Below the pieces are notes generated by a model that worked only from the letters and a program-made list of their open reading frames with translations, had not been told where the DNA came from and did not search any database. This document shows positions 26,126 through 34,995 of a stretch of DNA of 58,546 nt, piece by piece (position 1 is the first letter of the stretch; each line of letters begins with the position of its first letter). A program made the translations under genes and the position numbers. Origin of the DNA: CAYNND01 sp964528735 (lineage in GTDB: Bacteria; Patescibacteriota; Minisyncoccia; Phycocordibacterales; UBA2100); contig CAZGUV010000005.1 in the NCBI GenBank assembly GCA_964528735.1, positions 1 through 58,546 on the forward strand, written 5' to 3'.

Positions 26126-26755
26126 TTACACTCCTGCAATTCCTCGGCTAATTGCAACAACAAGATACTGGAACGGCTTTCCAAAAACGAGTATAAATAC
26201 GACGAGTGCGCCCATCCCAAGCAGGACATTCTGCTCAAGCATTGCTCGAATGCGCTCATAACGTATCGCGATATCGTGAGGCAAAATTGCACTCGCAATC
26301 TTTGACCCATCAAGTGGCGGTATAGGAACAAGATTAAATACTGCCAGAAGTACGTTAGTAGAAACGATTGTCCATAAAACAAAAAGGATATCGGCGTCCC
26401 CCATGCCAAGACCAAGACGGATGCACATACCGAAAAAGAGTGCGAGTCCAAGGTTAGTCAGCGGGCCGGCAAGTGCAACAAGCGCTTCACCCCATCTCCC
26501 TGGTAAGTTATGCGGATTGTAAGGAACTGGTTTTGCAGCCCCAATCACAATCGGTGAGCCAGCAAAAATCAAAGACGCAGGTATGAGAAGCGACCAAAAT
26601 GGATCAATGTGTGGAATTGGGTTTAGTGTGAGCCTCCCCGCATAGCGAGCGGTCGGATCCCCAAGTCTGCTTGCCATCCAACCATGAGCAACTTCGTGAA
26701 GTATGACCGAGAAGACTAGTACAATGATAAGAACTATAGCGTTTTCAAGCCCCAT
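26126..26755 (-). CDS. Site-2 protease family membrane metalloprotease (M50)
   Basis: About 209 residues from ATG 26755 (MGLENAIVLIIV), supported by TACACT 6 nt upstream. The zinc site HEVAH lies in the first membrane helix (about residues 20-24), and the second metal motif is in NLVPIPPLDGSK, equivalent to the N-x-x-P-x-x-x-x-D-G block. About five to six hydrophobic segments, no PDZ domain, so it is the compact RseP-distant type. Such proteases cut membrane-embedded substrates. Being directly upstream of two large hairpin-membrane proteins makes those candidate substrates or partners, which is inference only. Confidence 0.9.
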   Translation of the reverse strand: MGLENAIVLIIVLVFSVILHEVAHGWMASRLGDPTARYAGRLTLNPIPHIDPFWSLLIPASLIFAGSPIVIGAAKPVPYNPHNLPGRWGEALVALAGPLTNLGLALFFGMCIRLGLGMGDADILFVLWTIVSTNVLLAVFNLVPIPPLDGSKIASAILPHDIAIRYERIRAMLEQNVLLGMGALVVFILVFGKPFQYLVVAISRGIAGV

Positions 26756-26824
26756 AGGGGTAGTGTATCTGTAAAACACTGACAATGAAACCCTTATCTC
26801 CACTACCCCCACTTTCTGCTCACC

Positions 26825-26851
26825 TTGATTTTATTGCATGAGTACTATAGT
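26825..26851 (+). promoter_or_regulatory. Promoter of rpmB
   Basis: TTGATT (26825-26830), 15-nt spacer, TATAGT (26846-26851), 11 nt before the ATG at 26863; a very short leader at most. Confidence 0.5.
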
Positions 26852-26862
26852 ATGCCCCCACT

Positions 26863-27108
26863 ATGTCAAGAATCTGCCAAGTCACGGGCAAAAAGAGTAT
26901 CGTTGGAGGCGGGTACTCAAACCGCACTCGTGCAACACAATTTAACCCAACTGGTCTTCGCCGACGACAGGTAAACCTCCAGAAGCGACGTGTCTACCTC
27001 CCAGAACTTGGAAAGACAGTGAAGGTTGTCGTTTCTACACGTGCTATCAAGACCATGCGAAAAAATGGCGCATACCAGACACTCAAGAAAGCTGGAGTAC
27101 TCAAGTAA
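26863..27108 (+). CDS. rpmB: 50S ribosomal protein L28 (bL28)
   Basis: Protein of 81 residues. MSRICQVTGKKSIVGGGYSN matches the L28 N-terminus (CxxTGKxPxxGNxxSH), and KRRVYLPELGKTVKVVVSTRAIKTMRKNG fits the rest. It is somewhat longer in the middle than E. coli L28 (78 aa) but clearly the same family. It stands alone on the plus strand between oppositely oriented genes and ends in a bidirectional terminator. Confidence 0.93.
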   Translation: MSRICQVTGKKSIVGGGYSNRTRATQFNPTGLRRRQVNLQKRRVYLPELGKTVKVVVSTRAIKTMRKNGAYQTLKKAGVLK

Positions 27109-27115
27109 ATAAAAG

Positions 27116-27139
27116 AAAATCCTCCGACTGGAGGATTTT
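27116..27139. terminator. Bidirectional terminator between rpmB and a convergent gene
   Basis: Ten-bp stem AAAATCCTCC/GGAGGATTTT with a GACT loop, T-rich on both strands. It lies between the rpmB stop and the stop of the convergent 332-residue gene. Confidence 0.88.
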
Positions 27140-28138
27140 TTAATGGAGTGATTTAGGGAGAGTAGTAATGTCCGGAAGCGGATATGTCTCACTCTTTGGA
27201 GCATGCGCTTGTTGCTCTGCCGACGATGCTCCACCCCCTCGCAAGAGAGTTTTTTTAAGCCCAGTCCAGCCACCACTATGGACCATCTCGTGCGAGACAG
27301 TATTTGGAGGAGTTTCGCCATAGTATGCATATACTGCAGTTATGAGAGCGTTCTCGAATGGAGAAAAATGTCGGCCTTTTGGAATCGCAAAATATACTCG
27401 CACGACCTCGCTCAAAAAATCTTTGAGTCCTTCAGAAGCGTCTGCTGGTACTTCACGCATTATGAGAGTGTGTACGAGAGATCTCCGCATCATTTCTCGA
27501 GTGCCCGCTGATGGGTAGAGAGTCACCGCTCGTACAATCGCATCGAAGAGTGTGTCTGTCAGAACATCTTTTTGAATAACTGACACCTGTGCCACTTCCT
27601 CTGCAATATCTTTCCACGACCGGAAACCATACTCTTTTCGTTCTAAAATACTAGCGACACTCCACTCACCAATAGTGATTGCTGTATGCACTTCGTGTCG
27701 CACCTCTTCAGCATATCCGTCATTACCCAATGCAAAGCGATTGTGATTAAACCCTGCCGTACACAGTGCATCTATAAGTTCAATTCGCTCTCGCTTAATT
27801 GACTCGATGAAATAACTGACTTTCTCACCCTCAATTAATTTACGAGATCGCTTCGGGTGAGAACCTTTCCGAATTGGAACTGGTGTCGGTGCTGATGTTT
27901 CAATAATGTGCACAGGCTCTTCTGTCTGTGTTGGTTCGACGAACTCTGATTTTTCGTGCGTTGGCAGTTGTTCGGAAGTAGTAATAGTTTCTGGCTCGAG
28001 CAGTGGCGCGACTGAAAGTACCTCTGACGAAAGTTCTTCGCTACTTATACCCAGAGGGGCGACGTTATTTTTCTGCGATGCGCGCGCCAAGTACCGTGCT
28101 TGCGTTTTGGTTATTTTTTTTTGTACACCATCAGACAT
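27140..28138 (-). CDS. Hypothetical protein with basic/disordered N-terminus
   Basis: About 332 residues from ATG 28138 (TATACT 7 nt upstream). The first 95 residues are low complexity, rich in Glu, Pro, Thr and Ser, followed by a basic patch (RKGSHPKRSRK) and then a compact, mostly helical domain of about 190 residues (FIESIKRERIELIDALC ... HFSPFENALITAVYAYYG). No signal peptide or membrane segment. I do not recognise the family. It is convergent with rpmB and sits downstream of the MBL-fold gene on the same strand. Confidence 0.7.
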   Translation of the reverse strand: MSDGVQKKITKTQARYLARASQKNNVAPLGISSEELSSEVLSVAPLLEPETITTSEQLPTHEKSEFVEPTQTEEPVHIIETSAPTPVPIRKGSHPKRSRKLIEGEKVSYFIESIKRERIELIDALCTAGFNHNRFALGNDGYAEEVRHEVHTAITIGEWSVASILERKEYGFRSWKDIAEEVAQVSVIQKDVLTDTLFDAIVRAVTLYPSAGTREMMRRSLVHTLIMREVPADASEGLKDFLSEVVRVYFAIPKGRHFSPFENALITAVYAYYGETPPNTVSHEMVHSGGWTGLKKTLLRGGGASSAEQQAHAPKSETYPLPDITTLPKSLH

Positions 28139-28174
28139 CAGCATGAGTATACCATCGAATACTACTCAATCTCT

Positions 28175-29023
28175 TCAGCGCTTTGTGAAAGCTACACCAT
28201 CACTTTCAAATGTGACCGAGCCACTGGTGCACGTATCAACATGTGGAATATTGAACTGTGTAAGACGATTGAGTACTTCTGTATGTGGGTGACCGTACGT
28301 ATTATTGCAACCTCGTGAAATGATAGCGTACTCTGGTTTTACGAAGCCAAGAAATACATCACTCGATGAAGTGTTTGATCCATGGTGACCTAGCTTCAGT
28401 AACGAACTTTTGAGCGCTTCTCCGTACCAAGATGCAAGAGCATACTCAATCGCTTGCGATGCATCTCCAGTGAGCATGATTGAAGTATCTTTATATACGA
28501 GACGTGCTACAACTGATGAATCATTTGTGTCACCGTCTGGCTTTACTTCTACCGGATATAAAATGTGGAGCATTACATCTGTATCGAGTGCAATAATGTC
28601 CCCTGCACGAAGCGCGTGTGCTGGTATCTTGAGAGACTCAAGTGCGCGCTCAAATAGAACCGCATCAGGGGTTTCATGATTCATTGGCGAATAATAGAGG
28701 CGTCCAATGGTGTACCGTTCAACGACTGACGCAAGCCCGCCAACATGATCTGCGTCTGGGTGTGTCGCAATAACGACATCAATTCGCTTATCAAAAAGTG
28801 GCATATGCTCGCTGAGTCTTCTGAGTACTGTTTCATCTTTTCCTCCATCAATAAGAAGTCGAGTGCCTTGAGGAGTTGTAATAAGGATTGAGTCTCCCTG
28901 TCCGACATCGAGAAACACCGCTCTCAATGTGTTACTCGCCCCAGAGTTGTGTGCATACAGAAGCAGGATCATGACTACACTTATAAAAGCTGCACGAATT
29001 GCTCGAATGTATCCTGCACTCAC
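28175..29023 (-). CDS. ComEC/Rec2-type metallo-beta-lactamase-fold protein, exported
   Basis: About 282 residues from GTG 29023, chosen because TACACT ends 7 nt upstream and the start gives a clean N-terminal signal anchor. The body is the MBL domain found at the C-terminus of ComEC: FLDVGQGDSILI, LLIDGGKD, the metal motif THPDADHVGG, SIMLTGDAS, LGHHGSNTSSS and SRGCNNTYGHPHTEVL. In other bacteria this domain is thought to degrade the non-transforming DNA strand. Here it is a separate gene; the ComEC membrane channel is encoded 0.6 kb away on the same strand with a divergent sod between them. The split suggests two subunits acting together in DNA uptake. Confidence 0.9.
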   Translation of the reverse strand: MSAGYIRAIRAAFISVVMILLLYAHNSGASNTLRAVFLDVGQGDSILITTPQGTRLLIDGGKDETVLRRLSEHMPLFDKRIDVVIATHPDADHVGGLASVVERYTIGRLYYSPMNHETPDAVLFERALESLKIPAHALRAGDIIALDTDVMLHILYPVEVKPDGDTNDSSVVARLVYKDTSIMLTGDASQAIEYALASWYGEALKSSLLKLGHHGSNTSSSDVFLGFVKPEYAIISRGCNNTYGHPHTEVLNRLTQFNIPHVDTCTSGSVTFESDGVAFTKR

Positions 29024-29079
29024 GCAGGCGAGTGTAGCATGTAAGTTGCATTTTAAACGAAGCAACCTACACTGGGGCT

Positions 29080-29667
29080 ATGGTATACACCGCACACACA
29101 TTTACTATTCCTCCATTACAAGGCATCTCGCAAAAGCAGATAGATGTTCACCTTGGTCTCTACCAAGGATATGTGAAACATGTAAATCTACTGCAGGAAC
29201 AGATTGAAAAGCTCCGTGCGTCAGACCCCCAACAGAATGCATACACAATCGAATGTCTTCGCAGAAGGTTGGGGTGGGAGTTCAACGGCATGCGAATGCA
29301 CGAGTTTTATTTTCCCCAATTCGAAGGTGGACCAGTTGCCCCATCAGCCGAAAGTCCACTTATGAAACATATCGTTTCATCATTTGGCTCATGGGATGCA
29401 TTTGTCGATACATACAAAAAAGTATGTATGAGCAGAGGCCCAGGGTGGGCGGTGCTCTCCCTCGATGCACAATCCAAATCACTTCATGTTTCGTGGACCA
29501 CAGAGCATGAACAAGGCACACTTGCTGACACACGCATACTACTTGCGGGGGATATGTGGGAGCATGCGTTCATGGTTGATTTTGTACCATCAGAAAAGGC
29601 TGCGCATATCGAAGCATTTCTTTCAAGCATAAACTGGTCTGTTATTGAGAAACGCTACCACGCGTAG
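29080..29667 (+). CDS. Superoxide dismutase, Fe/Mn family (divergent)
   Basis: Protein of 195 residues. Expected metal ligands are visible: His in HLGLYQGYVKH, His in FNGMRMHEFYFPQF, and Asp/His in AGDMWEHAFMVDF (canonical DVWEHAYYLDY). The second-ligand region FNGMRMHEFYF replaces the usual NHxxHxxFW, a divergent form. It removes superoxide. TACACT ends 6 nt before the ATG, another leaderless-type promoter. Its 3' end overlaps the comEC 3' end on the other strand by 26 nt. A SOD in a likely fermentative, episymbiotic cell suggests exposure to oxygen. Metal choice (Fe or Mn) cannot be decided here. Confidence 0.92.
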   Translation: MVYTAHTFTIPPLQGISQKQIDVHLGLYQGYVKHVNLLQEQIEKLRASDPQQNAYTIECLRRRLGWEFNGMRMHEFYFPQFEGGPVAPSAESPLMKHIVSSFGSWDAFVDTYKKVCMSRGPGWAVLSLDAQSKSLHVSWTTEHEQGTLADTRILLAGDMWEHAFMVDFVPSEKAAHIEAFLSSINWSVIEKRYHA

Positions 29668-31117
29668 AGACACGGTAGCGATAATGCATATAGAAGAGGC
29701 ACACGAGACTATACCAGCACACTAAGATAAGCCCGTGAAACGATTGTATCGTAAATGAACTGTATGGGATGTAGGCTGCTATACGAGCGATCATATAAAT
29801 ACCTCGAAGAATGAGTTCTGTTGGTATCGCGACGAGAAGCTGAACACTCGGGAGTATCACTCCTGCAATACTTGTAAGTAACGTCATCACAAGCGCGAGC
29901 GGAACCAATGGAACAACACATACGTTCGTAACAAAACTACTGAGAGAAAATGTCCCGAACACATACGCAATCCATGGTGAAACAAGAATTGAGACTGCGA
30001 GCGTGCACGAACACACCTCGGCAAGAATAGGATGCATGTATACCTTGCATGCATGCGCAATCGGCTCAGCAATGGTCATGAGTGCAAGTACTGCAAGTAC
30101 TGATAATTGAAATGAAACATCGTAAAGTACTAGACCGGGTTCATACATAAGCATACATATCAGACTGAAGAAGAGTACATCGAGCCCAGCTGCATTTTTC
30201 CCAACCGCACGCGCTATTACAAACAAACCTCCCATCAGACCAGCTCGAAGCGTCGGCGGACTGAAACCGACACCTGCGATTACAAAGAGAAGCACCCCGA
30301 GTGAGGCGAGTATGCGCAACCCAAATGAAAGCCTCCCTGTCACAATCCAGACGATTGAAAGTATGAATGCAACATTCGCTCCCGAAAATACAGTGATATG
30401 TGAAAGCCCCGTGACACGAAAGAGATCCTCTGTTTCATCATCAAGTACGTCACCTATACCAAACACTATGCCCTTACCCAAACCTGCATAAGGTTCAGAC
30501 AACACTGCATTGAGCGAACTCGCGAGCATGTCAGTGCTCCACATACTCATCGCAATCATCGATGAAACACTTCCTGCTTTTTGTACATCCTCCGCGACTA
30601 CGCGTGCATGCACATGTTGCGTACGCATCATCTCGTCATAAGCCACCTTCCTTCCTGTGTCACTTAGAAACGGGAGAAATGGCTCCCCTCTTCCAGAAAA
30701 GGAGATGCTGTCACCATAGGAAAATGCAAACGTCCGAGGTACCTGCACTTTAATAAATGTGTTGCGCACATTTTCAGTCTGGATGTTTGTGAGTTTCACT
30801 TCATACGTATCGTATCGCTCTCCAGGATCCACACGAGAAACAACAGTGCCCTGAAATGCGCATGGATACGCACAATCGAGAACTTTGTTTTGTCGTTCCG
30901 TATACTGATTGTGTGAGTAGACTATAGACATGACGCCGCATGCGACGCCGAGCAGAACATAAGCGACCTTTCTCCACACAGTGTGCGTATCAGGATTTTG
31001 ACTTCGTATATATGAAACACCTGCGCAGTACAAAAACAGGATAGCAAGCTCATACCCAAAGAGAATAAAGCAGCTCCCTAGTATTGCACTCATAATACCG
31101 CCAAGCACAAAACGCAT
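29642..31117 (-). CDS. comEC: ComEC/Rec2-family competence membrane protein (channel part only)
   Basis: About 491 residues from ATG 31117 (TATTAT 5 nt upstream). Two N-terminal hydrophobic segments, then a soluble beta-rich region (DUF4131-like; VVSRVDPGERYDTYEV ... VQVPRTF) and then the Competence domain with many membrane helices and the signature VTGLSHITVFSGANVAFIL, close to the usual GLSHLLAISGLHV. ComEC forms the inner-membrane channel for single-stranded DNA uptake. The MBL domain normally fused at the C-terminus is absent and is encoded at 28175-29023. The pilB/pilC and pilin genes at 41277-48084 would supply the DNA-catching pilus. Confidence 0.92.
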   Translation of the reverse strand: MRFVLGGIMSAILGSCFILFGYELAILFLYCAGVSYIRSQNPDTHTVWRKVAYVLLGVACGVMSIVYSHNQYTERQNKVLDCAYPCAFQGTVVSRVDPGERYDTYEVKLTNIQTENVRNTFIKVQVPRTFAFSYGDSISFSGRGEPFLPFLSDTGRKVAYDEMMRTQHVHARVVAEDVQKAGSVSSMIAMSMWSTDMLASSLNAVLSEPYAGLGKGIVFGIGDVLDDETEDLFRVTGLSHITVFSGANVAFILSIVWIVTGRLSFGLRILASLGVLLFVIAGVGFSPPTLRAGLMGGLFVIARAVGKNAAGLDVLFFSLICMLMYEPGLVLYDVSFQLSVLAVLALMTIAEPIAHACKVYMHPILAEVCSCTLAVSILVSPWIAYVFGTFSLSSFVTNVCVVPLVPLALVMTLLTSIAGVILPSVQLLVAIPTELILRGIYMIARIAAYIPYSSFTIQSFHGLILVCWYSLVCLFYMHYRYRVSTRGSVSQ

Positions 31118-31127
31118 GCCACATAAT

Positions 31128-31161
31128 AACAAAAGCCCGCACTTCTGTGCGGGCTTTTGTT
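31128..31161 (-). terminator. Intrinsic terminator after mscL
   Basis: Long stem AACAAAAGCCCGCAC/GTGCGGGCTTTTGTT-like (31128-31161) 9 nt past the mscL stop on the minus strand. Confidence 0.88.
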
Positions 31162-31169
31162 TGTATGAT

Positions 31170-31487
31170 TTACGCTTTCTTCTTATCGAGCTTATCGAGC
31201 CCCAAAAGTTTTACTCCAAAATAAATAACTGCTGCAATAATAATAAAGTCAATGAGTGTTGACGCAAAATTACCGACCATAACTGGACCAATGGTTAGAG
31301 ACTTAACACCATCAGCAGATCCAAGCGTATACGCAATCGCTGGCATGATGACGTCAGCGACCAACGAACTGACAACTTTACCAACTGCAGTCCCTAAAAT
31401 TACACCGACCGCGAGGCCAACCACGCCTTGCTCTCGAATAAAGGTGACAAAACCGTCCAATGCTCCTTTTGCTGACTCTGGGTTCAT
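31170..31487 (-). CDS. mscL: Large-conductance mechanosensitive channel
   Basis: Protein of 105 residues. The first transmembrane helix GVVGLAVGVILGTAVGKVVS with the Gly-rich pore-lining face, the following SLVADVIMPAI, a shortened periplasmic loop, the second helix LIDFIIIAAVIYFGVKLL and a short charged tail (KLDKKKA) are all as in MscL. The pentameric channel opens under membrane tension to release solutes during osmotic downshock. It is shorter than the E. coli protein (136), mainly in the periplasmic loop and C-terminal helix. TATAAC lies 9 nt before the ATG. Confidence 0.96.
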   Translation of the reverse strand: MNPESAKGALDGFVTFIREQGVVGLAVGVILGTAVGKVVSSLVADVIMPAIAYTLGSADGVKSLTIGPVMVGNFASTLIDFIIIAAVIYFGVKLLGLDKLDKKKA

Positions 31488-31601
31488 ATATCTTTTGTTA
31501 TAAAGTAATTACTCTACAAGTATACTCTAGCCTCAGCCGCTTTTTCAATCAGTACTAGATATACCTAGGAGTTCTCCTCTTTAACATGATAGGATGACCG
31601 C

Positions 31602-32189
31602 GTGTCTCGTGAATTCATAATCCAAACCCTTATTGAGTTCGGTCCACTGACCGCCTTCTTCTTTGCTTCGTTTATATACGACTTTTACACAGCGGCGAGT
31701 GTTCTCGTAGCGAGCACACTCCTTGCACTACTCACCTCACTTGTTCGATACCGCCGATTCGCACTTTTTTCTTTCTTCTCAAGTGTATTTGTGTTGGTGT
31801 GCGGAACGGCAACAGTGTATTTTCATGACCCTCGTTGGATTGTCACTGAGTACACGATAAGTAACATGACCTTCGCGTGCGCACTGCTTACAGGNNNNNN
31901 NNNNGTGTATGACAAGCCAATCCTGCAGTCTTTGTTCGGACACATGTTTCTTATTACTCACCATGGGTGGATGGTGCTCACTTTTCGTTGGGGTCTCTGC
32001 TTCTTTGTCACAGCTCTGACTAATCATATCTGGTGGTGGTATATTCCAGACGAGGAGATGTGGTCTCTGTTTCGGTTTGTCTCTACATTCGCCGTATTTA
32101 TATTTGGAATGCTGCAATTCACAGTATCTCGCAGAGAGCGGCTCCCTGGAGCCTCGCCATGGGGTTTGGTTGTAAACAAAAAAAGTTAA
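31602..32189 (+). CDS. YciB/septation protein A-family membrane protein, interrupted by a scaffold gap
   Basis: About 195 residues from a GTG start at 31602; TAGGAT ends 6 nt upstream, which supports this unusual start. Five or so membrane helices with the family blocks IEFGPLTAFFFAS, VYFHDPRWI, NMTFACALL, YDKPILQSLFG and WMVLTFRWGLCFF ... WWWYIPDEEMW match YciB/IspA-type proteins implicated in septum and envelope maintenance. Ten N (31895-31904) stand between ALLTG and VYDKP; the frame is kept if the gap length is right or differs by a multiple of three. The 3' end overlaps the stop of the RNase H gene by 4 nt. Confidence 0.85.
   Translation: MSREFIIQTLIEFGPLTAFFFASFIYDFYTAASVLVASTLLALLTSLVRYRRFALFSFFSSVFVLVCGTATVYFHDPRWIVTEYTISNMTFACALLTXXXXVYDKPILQSLFGHMFLITHHGWMVLTFRWGLCFFVTALTNHIWWWYIPDEEMWSLFRFVSTFAVFIFGMLQFTVSRRERLPGASPWGLVVNKKS
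31895..31904. other. Assembly gap of ten N inside the yciB-like gene
   Basis: Run of ten N; the family alignment suggests very few residues are missing. The flanking coding sequence stays in frame across it. Confidence 0.99.
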
Positions 32190-32596
32190 ACGTTTGTGCC
32201 TGCGTCCATCGCGTCATTTGCGAGCCGATCAGCATCCGCATTATGCTCTCTGCGCACATGCGTAAACGTAACTTCGGGAAACAATGACGCCAGTTCCTGC
32301 ACTCGAAGCACGAGTGGTTGCAAGGACGGCTCTTTCACTTTCCAATTGCCCTGCACTTGTTCAACAACAAGCTTGCTATCCAAAAAGAAATCAATACGCT
32401 CATTGGTAAGTTTCCTTTCCTTACACTCTTCAAGCGCGCGAATGACTGCCGTGTACTCAGCATAATTATTAGTTTGCACTCCAAGAAACTCAGAAAGCGT
32501 AAAAAGTACTTTAGAACCATCTGTCGCGTACACCCCAATACCTGCAGGACCTGGGTTACTTCGTGAACCACCATCGGTGTGAATGCGCACACTCAT
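32186..32596 (-). CDS. Ribonuclease HI family protein
   Basis: Protein of 136 residues. Catalytic carboxylates are visible: Asp in HTDGGSRSNPGPAG, Glu in NNYAEYTAV, Asp in FFLDSKLVVEQV and Asp in HNADADRLAND, with His of HVRREHN also in place. The form resembles the compact RnhA-like proteins of the YpdQ type that lack the basic protrusion of E. coli RNase HI. It removes RNA from RNA-DNA hybrids. The start overlaps by 4 nt (ATGA) with the stop of the upstream membrane protein gene, indicating an operon. Confidence 0.9.
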   Translation of the reverse strand: MSVRIHTDGGSRSNPGPAGIGVYATDGSKVLFTLSEFLGVQTNNYAEYTAVIRALEECKERKLTNERIDFFLDSKLVVEQVQGNWKVKEPSLQPLVLRVQELASLFPEVTFTHVRREHNADADRLANDAMDAGTNV

Positions 32597-33258
32597 AGAA
32601 CTGCTTTCGGAATAAAGTAGCGATAGATATGCGCGTATGCAAGACCAGTCAGTGGTAGTGTGATAAGTAAGCCGAGTCCAAAGAAGAGCATGCCAATAAA
32701 GTTCATCGAAAACGCAACGACTGCAAAGAGTGCAATGTTGAGTTTGTGCCCCTCAGTTTTTCTCCAGCTTTCTTTTAGTGCATCAACGGGATTTTTGTCG
32801 GTTTCTATAACAATGTAATGAGCAAGCGACCATCCCGCACCAAGCAAGAGACCTGGAATAACCAAGAGCACCAAACCGACACCAACCCCAAGAATATAGA
32901 GGATCATCACACCTGCATACCCCCAAAACAACGGGAGCGGATCAAAAATATCGAGAGGTTCTGATTCAACCCCATCGTATACACGAAGATATATAAACAT
33001 GAGACCAAGCCCGATAATGAACTGCAACCCAAGCTTGAGAACATCAGCAATAATCCGGAGAAATGTTCCCTCGAGTACATGATCAGTCAAAAACGAAGCA
33101 ATAAACAGCACGAGCGAAGTCCCAATTTGAAGCACTAGGAATAACTGCCAGTTACCGACAAACACATCCCATGCTTTAGAAAATGCATCAACGATTGAGA
33201 AAGAATCGTCCCATGGCGATTTGAACTTATGATGGTCACGTCCCGGAGCAACACTCAT
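32593..33258 (-). CDS. Polytopic membrane protein, GDPD-membrane-domain/DUF975-like
   Basis: About 221 residues from ATG 33258 (MSVAPGRDHHKFKSP), with TAGAGT ending 7 nt upstream. Five or six hydrophobic segments; SFSIVDAFSKAWDVFVGNW, a Gly-rich middle (ILGVGVGLVLLVIPGLLLGAG) and IETDKNPVDALKESWRKTEGH resemble the membrane domain found in glycerophosphodiester phosphodiesterase-associated and DUF975-type proteins. No enzyme motif. Role probably structural or in envelope homeostasis, but not established. Coupled to the RNase H gene by a 4-nt overlap. Confidence 0.75.
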   Translation of the reverse strand: MSVAPGRDHHKFKSPWDDSFSIVDAFSKAWDVFVGNWQLFLVLQIGTSLVLFIASFLTDHVLEGTFLRIIADVLKLGLQFIIGLGLMFIYLRVYDGVESEPLDIFDPLPLFWGYAGVMILYILGVGVGLVLLVIPGLLLGAGWSLAHYIVIETDKNPVDALKESWRKTEGHKLNIALFAVVAFSMNFIGMLFFGLGLLITLPLTGLAYAHIYRYFIPKAVL

Positions 33259-33291
33259 GGCGAGTACTCTACCGCGCACACACTGATTTGT

Positions 33292-34950
33292 CTATGTACA
33301 GATTTTACTGATACGAAGCTCTATGCTGTTCATTTTAAATGCGTTGCGCTCGAGTGTGCCTATAAGACCAATCGTTGTCTTTGGAATTGGGGTCACCGAC
33401 AATTCTTCAGGGGCACAGAAGAATTGATACGCTCGAGTCGTTTTCCCATTTTCATGGGAAAGAAGAATTTCGGTATGGTTTTTTTCTTTTCCGAATGCAC
33501 GCACATGCTCAGTTGTTCCATACACTACCCACAACGGCTTTGGGTTTCCCTCTCCAAACGGGCGGAGTAAATCAAGCTGCGATAAGAAATGCGCATTCAT
33601 CTCGTGAGATGCAATCTCCTCGTAATAATCTTCCTCAAGCGTGCGTTTTTCGGCATGTGTAGTATAGGAATCGCACAACGCTTGCTCAAGTGTATGCAAG
33701 AATGCCTCATTAATTGCGAAACCACCTGCACCGTCATGCCCACCTGAATACAATAGTGCCTCCCCAGCGCCGGCAAGCAATGTCACCACGGAGACACTTC
33801 CATCAGTTCTTGCAGAACCTTTTAGTACTCCACTCTGCTCTCTCCCCCACAGACAGACAGGACGCTTGTATGTTTGTACAAGCGCTGTCGCAACAGAACC
33901 AAGAAGTGCAGGTTTATAGTCTGATGAACCAAGCACGAGCACCTGAGGAAGCGTGGTCATCTGCCCCACGCGCTTTTTTATTTGTTTCGTGAGCGACGCT
34001 GTCGTTGCTTTTCGTTTTGTATTAAGTGCATCTAATGTTTGTGCTAATTCTTGCGCTCGCGATTCATCGGTTGTCGTCAACAGTTCAAACGCCAGATGAG
34101 GACTGCTCATCCGTGACGCAGCATTGATACGTGGAGCCAGCCCAAAACCGATATCATCTTCAGTCATTGTCTTTTGTGCGACACGCGCAACTTTACAGAG
34201 ATGCCGTATACCAGGCCTTTTTGACTTCCTGAGCACCTGAAGCCCAAAATGCACGAGGCATCTGTTTTCACCAACGAGCGGGACCATATCGGCAACCGTC
34301 GCAAGTGCTACCATATCAAGCATCCATTTCTCCATTCCAGCTCGTATAGAAGTGCACCGTACATGATTTCGTGCTGCTCCGTACTGAATGACAGCTTGCG
34401 CACACTTAAATGCTACACCTGCACCGCAGAGATACGGAAATTCGTATGGAGCTCGGTGCGGATGAATACACGCATATGCAGGAGATGGCTCTGAAAATTC
34501 ATGGTGATCCGTGACAATGACATCGACACCCAGTGACTGTGCGTGCCGTACTGTTTCTGGGGCAGCAGCCCCCACATCAACAGTCAGTATTAGTGATACA
34601 CCTCGTTCTTTGAGCACATCAACCGCATGTTTATGAAAACCAAACCCTTCTGCGTCTCTGTCTGGAATGTAATACTCTACATTCGAATAGCCGAGGAGGC
34701 GGAATAAATCGTGCATCACTACCGCCGCGGGTATACCATCACAATCAAAATCTGCATAGACTGCAATCCGCTCATCCGAATCAACCGCTGCAAGCACTCG
34801 CTCGGCCATACGCTCACTATCAAATAGATTAAGTGCATTGTGACAGTCGCGCGAGTAGTCAGGATTCAGAAAATGCTCGAGATCTGCCCCCTCTATCCCT
34901 CGATTTTTAAGGATTGTGTGAATTCGTGGGGATAGGTGTGCTGCAACCAT
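33292..34950 (-). CDS. recJ: Single-stranded-DNA-specific exonuclease RecJ
   Basis: About 552 residues from ATG 34950 (MVAAHLSPRIHTIL), the expected RecJ beginning; longer upstream frames are spurious because they run into the divergent HIT gene. DHH-superfamily motifs: AVYADFDCDGIPA (motif I), TVDVGA (II), VIVTDHHEF (III), GAGVAFK and the DHHA1 part with YSGGHDGAGGF. A C-terminal OB-like domain follows. RecJ degrades ssDNA 5' to 3' in recombination and repair, and may process DNA taken up by the competence machinery. It is divergent from the HIT gene with both promoters in the 45-nt gap. Confidence 0.95.
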   Translation of the reverse strand: MVAAHLSPRIHTILKNRGIEGADLEHFLNPDYSRDCHNALNLFDSERMAERVLAAVDSDERIAVYADFDCDGIPAAVVMHDLFRLLGYSNVEYYIPDRDAEGFGFHKHAVDVLKERGVSLILTVDVGAAAPETVRHAQSLGVDVIVTDHHEFSEPSPAYACIHPHRAPYEFPYLCGAGVAFKCAQAVIQYGAARNHVRCTSIRAGMEKWMLDMVALATVADMVPLVGENRCLVHFGLQVLRKSKRPGIRHLCKVARVAQKTMTEDDIGFGLAPRINAASRMSSPHLAFELLTTTDESRAQELAQTLDALNTKRKATTASLTKQIKKRVGQMTTLPQVLVLGSSDYKPALLGSVATALVQTYKRPVCLWGREQSGVLKGSARTDGSVSVVTLLAGAGEALLYSGGHDGAGGFAINEAFLHTLEQALCDSYTTHAEKRTLEEDYYEEIASHEMNAHFLSQLDLLRPFGEGNPKPLWVVYGTTEHVRAFGKEKNHTEILLSHENGKTTRAYQFFCAPEELSVTPIPKTTIGLIGTLERNAFKMNSIELRISKICT

Positions 34951-34972
34951 GACTGTATCTTTTGTTTTTTTG

Positions 34973-34988
34973 AGTATAGCAGTATACT
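34973..34988. promoter_or_regulatory. Back-to-back -10 elements for recJ (minus) and the HIT gene (plus)
   Basis: TATACT at 34983-34988 reads toward the HIT start (7 nt before its ATG), and TATACT on the minus strand at 34978-34973 reads toward recJ (22 nt before its ATG). Confidence 0.45.
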
Positions 34989-34995
34989 GGGGGCG

